A stretch of DNA of 64,000 nucleotides. It comes from Crocodylus rhombifer (Eukaryota > Chordata > Crocodylia > Crocodylidae). The notes beneath the pieces are model-generated. The model did no database searches. It was given only the letters and a program-made list of their open reading frames with translations, and was not told the origin of the DNA. Positions within the stretch are counted from its first letter, which is position 1, and every line of letters starts with the position of its first letter. Where the stretch lies: NCBI GenBank assembly GCA_038503035.1, contig JAVSML010024351.1, positions 109,082 to 173,081 on the forward strand. The letters run 5' to 3'. A program made the position numbers and the translations under genes. Shown one piece after another: positions 9,772 to 20,033 of the stretch.

Positions 9772-10920
9772 CTGACTCTGTGGCTGGAGGAACCCAGCCC
9801 TACTGAAGCTAAACCCTGCAAGTGCAAGGTAGCTCCATTGGGAGTGGGGGCTTGCAGAAGGGGGAGAGAGGGCTCTGTATAGAAACACAAGTGACACAAG
9901 TAGCATGTTGACAGAATTACAGAGACCCCAGAGGTGTAACTCTGCTAAATGAGTGCACCCCAAAGTGACAGGCAAATCTGGTAACACTGTCTTTTTGAGG
10001 CTATTTGACAGTACAGTTAAATTTCACCCCAGGGATACCCTCAAACCTTCTCCAGCCACACAGTGGGCTCATGAAGGTTTAATTGCTGAAGGAGTTCAGT
10101 CTTAGCTAGCACTCTACCTGCACTAGGGCAATCAAATGTGGACAGGGTCTAAACATTTAGAAGGGAGTGTGTTACTGTTGTGGAAGCAGAGCTAGGGGTT
10201 TACTGACTGGCAGCTTCTGCAGGTGGCTCTGGGGATATCAGAGATCTTGTTTTTTATGCTTGTTTGGAATTTACAGCTTGTTGAGCTGTGTGCAGAAATG
10301 AGATTGATTCGTGTTTCGGTGACTCTGCCAGTTTGTATCATGGGGGTTGAGTAAGAGCCTGATAAAGATACTGAAGACCCTGGAGAGGCTTGGAGATTTG
10401 TTTTTTGATTAACCTGGCTCTCTTGAGAACGGTCCCTCCTGCTTTACAGACCCTGGCCTTACCACTAGTAGCATTCTCATTCCAGGCCCTAGTCTCTGTG
10501 GCAGCCCATCCAATTCATGATTGACTTCCCAAGGGCATTTAATACTTGTAAGGAGATGGGAGATAAGAATGTGACTTAAGAAAAATAGCAGAGACAGGAC
10601 CTCTTGCAAAAGTGCCTAGGATGAGAATCTTTTTTTGCTAACACAAGCACTGGGCCTTGCTGATGTATACATCTCGGCTCTCAGATCTGTTTATGCTTTG
10701 TGGAACACTCCTCCTGTGCTCTTCACCTCTAGGCAAGGGCTCTGGGAAGAATCAAACATGACTGTCAACAGCATTTAAGGCTAATTCCTCCAGCCGCTGC
10801 AGGAGGGCTAACACACACCAATAAAAATCGCTCCCTCTCTCTCTAGCTATCAAAGTATATGGAATACAAATCAGTACACCTGTTAATGTAGCATAAATAT
10901 CAGCTGAAGAATATTAATGT
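9768..10920. other. Intergenic, no gene seen
   Basis: Only short unsupported open frames. No terminal repeats or tandem arrays noticed. Confidence 0.5.
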
Positions 10921-10934
10921 CACTTACTGCTTAC

Positions 10935-11066
10935 TAAAATGTCTCTCAGGAATTTCTCAATTAGCCTCCTGTCTCCAGTCTTTGCTCGATACAGTCCTTC
11001 TGTAAAGACGTTTCCATAATGCTGCGATTTTGGATATGTAAAAAAAGTCTGGCTAATTAAGTATTC
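10935..11066 (-). CDS. Candidate host exon, 132 bp, phase 0, unidentified
   Basis: On the minus strand a 44-codon open segment is bounded by an acceptor (pyrimidine-rich tract ending CCTTTACCCCATCAG) just before 11,066 and by a donor, GTAAGC, just after 10,935. A second donor with the full consensus GTAAGT begins after 10,928 and would give a 139-bp exon. The peptide begins EYLISQTFFTYPKSQHYGN and ends GDRRLIEKFLRDIL, with a normal amphipathic composition and no low complexity. It does not match any transposon protein I know, and it is not within a recognised repeat. I do not recognise the gene. Because no neighbouring exon is visible within several kb, this could also be a chance open segment; long introns are common in such gene-poor regions. 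Confidence 0.35.
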
Positions 11067-11179
11067 CTGATGGGGTAAAGGAGAGAGACAAAGCGCAGGC
11101 AGGGGGAAAGAGACACAATAGACCAAGACAGACAGACTGTCTGAAAATTTGAGGGTGTCTGAGCATTTTAGAGTGGTTT

Positions 11180-11573
11180 TGAGAGTCACTCTAATTAAAG
11201 CATTGCTGCATCATGTGTATCAGCGTCCCTGTGCTTAAAAATGGCAGCAGGGGTGCTTGAACTGAAGCTTGTTGAACAGTAATTGCCATGCTCCAGCAGA
11301 CTCAATCAAGTCTGCCTCAGCATACTGGAATTCCAACACATCAGAGCAGCCTCCACACTTACATATAGATGCCCTCCAATGTGAGGTACTAAACAAATGC
11401 ACATTAGGCTGCCTTAATGCACAGTAACAAATGTTCATGTTTTTTTAGTGGCACTTAATATGCAGCAGCCTATTTTACTGCGCGTAAGCACAACTGTGCT
11501 TTTTTTTACATGACACTAAAATGTGCAGTAAAATAAGTTACTGTGCATTAAAATGCACATGTAGACATGCTCA
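11180..11573. mobile_element. MITE-family copy related to 6.2 kb repeat
   Basis: 11,180-11,370 shares with 6,212-6,470 the blocks TCTAATTAAAGCATTGCTGC, TGGCAGCAGGGGTGCTTGAA and CATGCTCCAGCAGACTCAAT. 11,390-11,573 holds repeated ATGCACAGTAA/TTACTGTGCATT words and ends TGCACATGTAGACATGCTC, which resembles the end of the TGGGC-CATCTACATG family (7,256 and 33,894). Two MITEs adjacent or fused is the likely explanation. Confidence 0.5.
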
Positions 11574-12450
11574 TTGAGTAACAAGAGTGATACCCAGACT
11601 GTGTGCCTTCCCAAGAACACAGCAGACAGACAAATTGTGGATAAACCAGTATGAATACATGTAAATAAAATATTTTTTTGCCCTCATTCTGCTCCAAACT
11701 GCATAGGAACAGGGGCTGGAAAAAAACAGGTTAGCTTTGGAAAGTGATTCTTCTTTCAATCTCTACAGGGGCCACACAGGACTAGTTCACTAGTACTATG
11801 TAGACACTTAGAAGAAGGTGAGATTATTTTCTGTCTCTCTGCTTGCTCCACACTCCTCAACCTGACTGTCATGTTCTTTCAGGCTGTTGCTCAGTTCCCA
11901 GCATGGCAGGTATTTAGTCCAAGCCTTGTAGAGAAATGAGATATAGGAATCTGACCAGACTAGAACAATAGGACATCATGTGTCCTGGGTAGGATACTCC
12001 CCAGCATGGCTACCATCTTCTACCACACTGTTCTTCACTTTTCTGTATGGCTTTTTTCTGGTCCTGGTTGACTCCTTATTCTCCATTCCATTCTCTATGA
12101 TGTACAGAGCTGCTCCATTTGAAGTGCAGCTCAATTTGGATAATGTTGGCTAATCACAGAGAGTACAGACGGCAGCAAGGAGCCTGGTATTGCCACCCTA
12201 GCCAGCCAGTAGGAGTAATGGCTTAGATTATTTCAGATTCAGGTCCCAGACTGTGGGAGAAGCTTTTGGGCAGAGAGCTTGGGGAGTGAACCCAACCAGC
12301 ATTGCTAAGGATCAGATACCAACGCAACAAGGAAAGACTTTTGCTCTGAATTACTGGGAAAGCCTAACCAGGTGTAGATAGTGGCTTTGACTAGCCCTGT
12401 CAAGAGAGGATGGAGCCTTTATACTCCTGGGCTAGTGCAGCTGCACACAG
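11574..12450. other. Intergenic, no gene seen
   Basis: No coding signal or repeat structure was recognised. Confidence 0.5.
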
Positions 12451-12925
12451 TGGGTGTGTCCCCACAAGCAGGAATGTGGATTTCCTGGGGACAAATAGCA
12501 GTGGCACATATTTGTGCTGCAGCTAGTTGTCCCTGGGGAATGCTGCTGCTCATGCACTCTGTCATGGAGCAAGTTGCCCCAGGTGGGGTAGGGAAGGCTG
12601 AGGCCAGCACCTGTGCTGCCCCCAGAAGCTCAACCCAGGATCCTGGGGGTCTCCCCAGGCTACAGTGGCAGCAATTTGTGTGCATGGAGCCTGGCTGACA
12701 GTCAGAACATGGCTGTAGTTGGCCAGCCGCTGGTTTTGGATGGCACATGCTGCCACCACATGCACTGTCCTGCTTTTTTCTGGCATCAGTTTCTTTGACA
12801 CCGGGATCTCCCACTGCAAATTAGCAGTGTGGTGAATGCCTGCATGTATGGCATATGCAGTTTATGATGCCACAGATGAGCCTGCAGTGATGCAAACCTC
12901 ACACGTGTTTGTATGGACACACCCA
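12451..12925. mobile_element. MITE with TGGGTGTGTCC termini and internal hairpin (copy 1)
   Basis: Left end TGGGTGTGTCCCCACAAGCA (12,451); the right end on the reverse strand reads TGGGTGTGTCCATACAAACA (ending 12,925), so the first 11 bases are identical. A hairpin lies at 12,490-12,531 (arms of 19, 15 pairing, flanked by GGG/CCC). The GC-rich interior matches the element at 13,198-13,653 in order: hairpin, GCACTCTG...GAGCAAGTT, GTTTTGG..GGCACATGCTGCC and GCATCAGTTTCTTTGACA-type blocks. No transposase. Target duplication not seen. Confidence 0.6.
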
Positions 12926-13197
12926 GATTTTTCCAGAAGTGTCAGTGCTCAGGGCAGCCCAAGGGACCAGAGTCTGAGTTAGCTTAGACTGAAAGAAAAA
13001 CGCATGTGAGAGATACTCAGCCAGAAGGACTTGGGAAGGTCAACTGAGGGACCCTGTAGACACCTTAAAGAACCCTGACATTCTTTTGTGAGCAGGTGTT
13101 GCAGTACAATGCACCAGTCCATCTTTGAAAATTAGACCAGGTATGTGAATAAGGCCACTTCTTCCCTCAGTTGACTCACTTATCTGTAGTCAAAAGG

Positions 13198-13653
13198 GCT
13201 GTGCCCAGATGAGCATGAACATTTGTTTCCCCAAGGACAAGTAGCGGTGGCACATCTTGTGCCACTACTACTTGTCTCCAATGAATGCCTGTCCCACTTG
13301 CACTCTGGCGTGCAGCAAGTTACCATGGGTGGTGGAGGCTGGGGCCAGCAACTTTTCTGGCTCCAGCAGCCTTACTTGGGTCTCAGGGAGCTGCAGCCAC
13401 AGCGCTCCTTCAGCTGGGGGCCTGACCAGCGGCTGGAGTATGGCTCTGACTGCCCAAGCTCCAGTTTTGGGCAATGTGTGCTGCTGCCATGTGCACCACC
13501 CTACTTTCTTTCCATGCAGATTATTTTGACCTTCAATCTCTCAAGGTCAAAAAAACCCTCTGCACTGCAAGGCAGAAGTGCAGGGAATGACTGCACGTGT
13601 AGTGTATGGCACTCCAAACAGGTCTGTGGCACACCCACGTCTGGACACAGCTG
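13198..13653. mobile_element. Related MITE with strong internal hairpin (copy 2)
   Basis: Left end GGCTGTGCCCAGATGAGC (13,198) and, on the reverse strand, right end AGCTGTGTCCAGACGTGGG (to 13,653). The hairpin at 13,236-13,276 has 19-base arms (GACAAGTAGCGGTGGCACA and its partner) with 17 of 19 paired and a 3-base loop. The interior is collinear with 12,451-12,925 but well diverged, so the two are separate insertions or an old duplication 750 bp apart. Confidence 0.55.
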
Positions 13654-14150
13654 AGGAGATCAAGGACCTGACTGTTTGTTGGAAAACAGAGCACATCACT
13701 ACAGCATTTTCCATAGCATCCTGCTTATCTCTGAGAAACCCACAGGGCACTGACAGAAGTATAGACCCATGCATAAAGTGCCATGATTTAGAGCATCCAC
13801 CTGACCCAAGACATGTTCACCTGCTGGGTTGCGGGAGACAGGAATCTAGTTTACATTCAGGAGCCTGAGGAACCTGCCTGCAGCCAAAGAGCTACCCCTC
13901 TCTCCCAGCTCTGGCCCCACCTCCATATCCAGGCCTGACCAAGGCAAGGGAGGGGGCACTCAGATCCACCCGCCCCCCATCCAGCTGTGACTTTGGAGGC
14001 TCTGGAACTATGCCCCTTTAATGCTGGCTGTCTCTGACTCATGGATCTCCAATTTTATTTTGCACAGTGGCCTAGCTTGAATAAAAAAGGTAAACCATGT
14101 CACCGCAGAACACATAGCCTGACAGCTCAGTCATTTTCCTTGCAGGTGGG
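13654..14150. other. Intergenic, no gene seen
   Basis: No gene or repeat recognised between the MITE and the MIR-like fragment. Confidence 0.4.
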
Positions 14151-14225
14151 AGAAATGGGGTTAAATCCCTTTAGGTAGAGGAGGCACTTGAACCCACATC
14201 TCCCACATCCTGGGTTAGTGCTGTT
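14151..14225 (+). repeat. MIR-like core-SINE fragment
   Basis: GGAGAAATGGGG...GGCACTTGAACCCACATCTC followed by CCCACATCCTGGGTTAGTGC resembles the MIR/core-SINE segment that reads roughly GAACCCAGGTCTCC..CCTGGGCTAGTGC. Short and diverged. Confidence 0.4.
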
Positions 14226-16478
14226 AAAGTTCCATGACAATATAAAAGGAGAACATCAACACTTATAAACACACTGCTAAATACTACAGTGTTTTGTGAG
14301 GAGGCTAGTCCTGCCGTCTAGTTCTGGGCACACCGCCTTGAGAGAATCCCTCAGGGAGTCAGGCAGAGGAATGTCTGATGTTTGGCTCTGTAGCAGCTTT
14401 GGGTGTCACCTAAGTATCAATACCTTCAGGCCTGCCAAGATTGTGGCAGTTTCTAGCATGCCCAAGGGCATGCTACAGGTGGTTGCAGCCAGTTAGGTGA
14501 CCCCCAGGTTTAAGTGGCTGCTGGATAGAGGCTTTTGGGATTGCAGTTTTGGACTTTGATATCCTAATGAGGATGCAAAGTAAACAGAGCAGCTGTCTCC
14601 TAGATTCAGACCAGCTCTGGGAAGATCATCCACAGTCCACATATGTAATAAGAATCTACTATGAATTTAGCATAAAAATAGCCTTCATTATTAAACACAC
14701 AGAATTCAAGAAATAAACAGAAGCACCATTGATGGATTCACCTCCTCCTGAATATAATATTTAAATACCTCATAAAGAACTGGAAGCAGTGTTTGGGAGA
14801 AGGTCAGCCTTCATCTATTAGTCCGTCAGAGACTCAGGACCTATTTTATTTGTTCAAAGCAGTTCAAATTTGAAGAATGTCTCTGAAATGAGACTTTCAT
14901 TTACTCATAATGTGAATGATAAACTACTTTGAAATGAAAAGCTGACTTGGGAGCAATGGAAGTATTTCTCAATCAGAAACCCCTCTGTGCTGGCTTTTCT
15001 TCCCCAGGCTTATCATTGACTAGGCTCAATGTCTTTGTTAAGGAGGAGATTAGTAAGTTTTGAGTCAGTTCAAGTGCACTCAGGAAAACAGAAGCAGCAG
15101 AGGTCTCTCTCTAAATGACTAGTCACCCATGGGAATAATAAAAGCCAGAGAGGAGGTGAAGTGTAGTGAAAGATGGGGACCAAGGGGTGCCTGTTAATTA
15201 TTTCTATTGTGGACCTGACAGTCACCCCTGCGGCACAAAGAAAAAGTAATTGGGATCCATTCAGAAAAGTCTACAAATCTTTGGGGTAGATATCTGGTCC
15301 CTTTTCCCTGCAGGGTTGTATCCTGCAGGTGCTCCTTTTGGGGTAGCTTGCAGATGGGTAAATACATTTACTCTGTTCCCAGATAGTTTGGTCCTGGCAT
15401 GGAGAGGCTAGAAAGTCACATGGATTCTTTCAATTCCATAGTACTTGGCGCAGGATGAGAAGGGGGCAATATAATACTGTATTGACTGAAAGACCTTGAG
15501 GTGGGTAAAGTTCAGCACGAAGGTGAAGACACAGACATAACAAGGAGTTTACTCTTTTCATTTAAGGAAAAAAGGTACACTCAGCACAGTCACCAGCCAC
15601 TAAGCAGGAGTATTCTTATCACATGGCTGTCAAAATTCTACCCTTGGGTAACTTCACTGACTGCTCTGGAATCACATCAAAGACACATCTGGCCTCAGAT
15701 GCCACACTGAATTGTTTTGTATCTTATTGTACCTTTGAGCTGGTAAGTTCTTTAGAAATGGGACCTTGTTTTTTTGGCTTTCTGTTGGGGAGGTGACATA
15801 ACATCCTTTTTTCAATCAACCTTCCCTCACAAATCTTGCTTTTCACATAACCCTGGCAAGAGTGTAACTAGGGATGGGCAATGGGACAATACCCCAGTTG
15901 TTGATTCAGAGAGGATACAAGAATGGTGGCTACCACCATTACTGGGCCAGTTGCCACAGTTGCTGCCACTGCCCTGGCTGCCAAAGCTACCCAGGGTGCA
16001 GAAACTGCTTGCTATGCCCCTGATCCCTGGACCATCACACTTATACCACCACCGTGACTTCTTTTTTTTTTTTTTTGGCAGGCGGAAGGGATTGCTTTAC
16101 CTGACTTGCTATCTAAGCAACAGAAAGGTAAATTGAATATTTGTTGTGACAGTATTTCTAGTAGTTACAGCACAGCTCTGAGATTCTTAGATGTACAACA
16201 TATCTACTTTCTGTTACTATGTCAACATTTTCCAAATCCTTCCTCAGGTGTATGAGAAATATAGTTATACTTCTATAAATTGAAGCCAGGCACTGAATGA
16301 GATATTCCAGATGCCTCTATCAGTCAGACCTCTGTAAATACAAAACACTATAAGTACTGAAAGGTAGAAAGAACAGAGAAGTATCACTATGGGGATGGGA
16401 CTCTAACTCCAAATGAATCCAGAAATGACATCTTCCAAATAATTTGAAATCCAGCAACAGGAGTAATAGTAGCCCTGA
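14226..16478. other. Intergenic, no gene seen
   Basis: About 2.2 kb of AT-rich sequence with only short frames. A poly-T run lies at 16,061-16,076. Nothing else is recognisable. Confidence 0.5.
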
Positions 16479-16566
16479 TAGGTAGACATTGGCCTGGATT
16501 GTGAATGCAGGGGACTGGACTTGCTGGCTCAGGAGGCCCCTTCCAGCCCTGTGCTCTTATATCTGG
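16479..16566 (+). repeat. CR1 3' tail fragment
   Basis: GGGGACTGGACTTGCTGGCT followed by CAGGAGGCCCCTTCCAGCCC and CTGTGCTCTTATA matches the CR1 3' UTR in plus orientation. Only the terminal part remains. Confidence 0.6.
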
Positions 16567-18640
16567 GCTTGTGGTTTGAACCTGTCTCTTATATTAGCTA
16601 GTTATACCATGACTTAGCATTGCTTCTGAGGAAGAGTAATGGCTTCTCCTCTGTGGGGCAGCAAAACTGTAAGTCCGTTCTTGGAGCACAGTTCAATGGT
16701 TAAAAATATTACAAACTGCACTGTGTTGCTTTGCAGTTCTGCATCCAGTTTATTTTTTGCATAACATTTAACATTTTGAATCTGTCTTTCCCCTGGACCC
16801 AAGTCATAAATTTGCATAAAGGCCAAATCTGGTCTTATTTAAATGGTCACATCAAGGACAGCTCCTCTAAAGTCATTGGAGTTACACCAGTAAAAATGTA
16901 GTGGGAGCAAGAGGAGAATTAGGCCCATTTGTGCCCAGGGTTACGTGTCTTCATCAGTATAGCTTTCTTTCCATTCACAGATGGAACATCTATTACCAAG
17001 CTGTCTATTACTAATGAACTTCATCACAGCAAGCAGGAGTCATCAGTAGGCACGACTGGAGGTGCTCATTTGAATAAAAAATGCATCATTAGCATATAGC
17101 ACCAAGAAGAAGCATCAGTTCTGGCACAGTGATCCTTTTAAAATGACCAACATAATTTCAATCACATGACATTCCCCTGCATCTTCTCTCATCCATGTTC
17201 ATGGCACAACATAAAATGCCCAAGGGTAAAATCAGAAAGTTCATTCCCCCCCGCACCTTCCAGCAGCAGAGAATACACACCATCACACAACGCATGGGGA
17301 TTCTCACAAGTTGACATGTGTGGTTGTGTGCGTGTGTGCGCACATGTGCACACACACACACAGAATAGAAAAATAATGCAAAAAACCCAGCAGGATAGAG
17401 GGGGAGGATTACTTAGAGCTAGTGATGAGAAGAGCAGCATCAGGTCTGTGAGACGTCAGATATACTTAGCTGATCTTTTGTAATTAGACTTGCCTTTGAT
17501 CTTAGAAGGTTTTCTTCCCATTCTTCCTCCTGTCCCACACCTTCTGTCCTGTCCTGTCCTATTCCATCCTGTCTCCTTTCTGGAAACAGAAGTCAATATG
17601 GTTTCTTTTCATTTGTGCCTTTTTACATCCCAGCAAATCACTAAAGGCCTCAGAAAAAACAAATAATTGCTGGTTCTTGTCAAACTTGGTTGAGCCCATT
17701 GTGTGCAAACCTGGGTGTGTAAAAGGATTGAGAGTATGTGCATGGACAGACACTGACTAAGAAGAAGTATGCTGAAGAGAAGCAAGTGAGAAGAGAGTCT
17801 GAGCAGGAATACCTGAAAAATAATTCTTATCTCCCCTGGAGTCCTCACCATCTAAAAAGGATTGTGGCTACCAAACCAATATAGAAGACAAAGTTTGTAG
17901 AAATGGTACTGGAGCTTCTGAAAGAATGGGGATTAGAGGGAAAGGGAGCCTGAACCAGATATTATATTGTTTACTGATGATTCAAGAGGATTATGAAAAC
18001 TTATCAAGGATCAAAAAAAGAACAGTAGACAAATTAATGAAATATAAATATGGGTTTGGGACTGTGATGCATAGTGCACATGCAAAAAAAAGGAAGTCTT
18101 AGAGAACGAAAGATAAGCAACAAAGATCTTTGTGTATTTCTGCTAAAACTAGGCAAATGTAGAGTGTTTAATGTACTGTTGTTTCACTCACTAAATAACT
18201 TTACATAGAATTAATTCATTTGGGTGTGAGTATGTGTGAAAAAGACCTTGGACAATGGGATAAATATTTTACTGGAATGAGTTTGGGCTGGCAAGGCTAT
18301 ACATGTGCTATATATGGTCATCAGAAGGCGCAGATGCATGTGATACTTTTTGCCTGATTTGGACCCTGGAAGCAGCTTACAACCATGACCAAATACAAGT
18401 ACATAGCTGCAGGCCACTTTAAAAGGTCCTGATCCCATGACAACCTGAACCCTCATTGCAGATGAAGGTTCGGATGAAGATGCTCCAAAATGGAGCCAAG
18501 AACTGCTCCTGGCAGTGTTTTCAGAATGGGAGGGAGAGAAGGCACGGGACGGAGGTCCTTCCTGGGGGTTTGCCAGGTGCGCTGAAGTGGGAGGGGGGTA
18601 GATTGGAGCCCCCCTGAGGTGGGCCACCGACTGCAGGAAC
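16567..18640. other. Intergenic with a CA/TG microsatellite
   Basis: A mixed TG/CA tract lies at about 17,322-17,362. Otherwise only short overlapping frames occur and no gene is supported. Confidence 0.5.
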
Positions 18641-18649
18641 CTCCACTGT

Positions 18650-19720
18650 TTGCTTGGGTTCTGGTTGTGAGGCAGCTGACCCTGACCCCAACCTGACCCA
18701 GCTGGCCTTTTCTGCCCTTAGCTCAGGCCAGGACTGTAGCTTGAGAGGGGCAGGATGGGCTGATCCAGATCCTGTGGTGCTAGTAAGGGGAAGGGGTCAC
18801 TGTGCTGGCTTCTGGTTTGCTGCTTGGGACCGGAGAGGATTGGTCAGATCCTGCCTTGCAGGTGAGGCAGGAAATGACAGCTGGGCTGGCTTCAGCCATG
18901 TGGCGCTTGGTCTGGGCTGGCACAGGGGAGCAGAAGTGGCAGCTGGGACTGCTTCAGCTGTGCTGCTCAGGATGGGCTGGGTTGGAATGGGCTGCACTGG
19001 CATTGTGGAGGGGAAGTGGCAGCTGGACCAGCTTTGGCCACACTCTGCTGCTCAGGATGGGCCAGGCTGGGTTAGCACTGGGGAGGTGAAGTGGTGGCTG
19101 GGCCGGCTTCCACTGTGTGCCACTCAGGATGGGATGAGACGAACTGGGTCCTGCAGCACTGGATGGGCTGAGCCGGTGCCAGTAAAGGGAACCTGGGGCT
19201 GGGCTGGCTTTTGCTGTGCTGTGTGGGGCAGGATGGGCTGGGATGGCATGGGTCATGCTGTGTGGGATGGGCCTGACCGGCACCAGTCAGGGGAAGGGGG
19301 GTGGGGGGAGTTGACCAGCTTTTGCCATCGCAAGGGGTGGGATGGGCTGGGTTCTGCTGCATGGGATGGCTCCAGTGTCTGGGGCTGGTGATAGGAAGGG
19401 AGGCTGGGCCAACTTCTGCTGCCCTGTGAGGCAGGATGGGCCTGCCATGCAGGTGAAGGGAAGCGCAAGCTGGGCTGACTTCTGCTGCACTGTGTGGGTC
19501 CTGTCCCCTTCCTTACAGCTGGGAACACTGTGCTGTTGGGAGGGGATGGGCCTGGCCATGAAGTCCTAACGTTGTAGCTGGGAACCAGTTGCTACCAGGC
19601 TAGCCCTGCCTGGCTCCTTGCCCCACATGCAGGTCCAGCCTTGCAGCTGGCAACGGTTTGCTGCAGCCAGAACAGGACAGGAGGGGCTGAGTCCTTGCTG
19701 TGCTGTGCAGGCCTGGGCCT
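18650..19720. repeat. GC-rich minisatellite (units about 65-110 bp)
   Basis: Degenerate tandem units are built on CAGGATGGGCTGGG..., GGCTGGCTTY.GCTGTG and GGGGAAG(T/C)GGCAGCTGGG-type phrases. Unit starts can be seen near 18,885, 18,951, 19,031, 19,105, 19,206, 19,319, 19,410 and 19,474. The longest open frame of the window (245 codons, 18,654-19,391, plus) lies entirely in it and is rich in G, W, A and D in a repeating pattern, with several overlapping frames on the other strand. I read it as non-coding tandem repeat. It may be the GC-rich interior of a hAT element like that at 317-1794, but no ends were found. Confidence 0.75.
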
Positions 19721-20033
19721 TGCAGTCTGGAACTGCTTGTGATTGGAGTCATGGGCAACCTGAGGTGGGTTGGGTCCTGGTAGGTGCATAGGCAACAGCC
19801 ATGCTCTGTCTCCAGAGAAGGCTCAATGCTCCTACTGCAGTTACTGGCCCACCTACCAAGTTCCACCAGTCACCTTGATGGCTGTTATAACAAGGATATC
19901 TACATGACTGGTAAGGGCAGAGGCCAGGGCAAGGAGAATGCCTCAAGACATTATGGTTAAGTGTCAAACTTAGAAAAATGTAAATGGTTATGATATTTAC
20001 ATCCCTAATATCACCACTCCACAGAAGAATAAT

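Noticed and set aside
9544..9987. Frames through the (TG)n tract on both strands
   Set aside because: Runs of VCVCVC and THTHTH are translations of the dinucleotide repeat.
18654..19391. 245-codon open frame as a protein gene
   Set aside because: It lies wholly in diverged GC-rich tandem repeats, has G/W/A-rich periodic composition, and has equally long frames on the other strand; no domain is visible.
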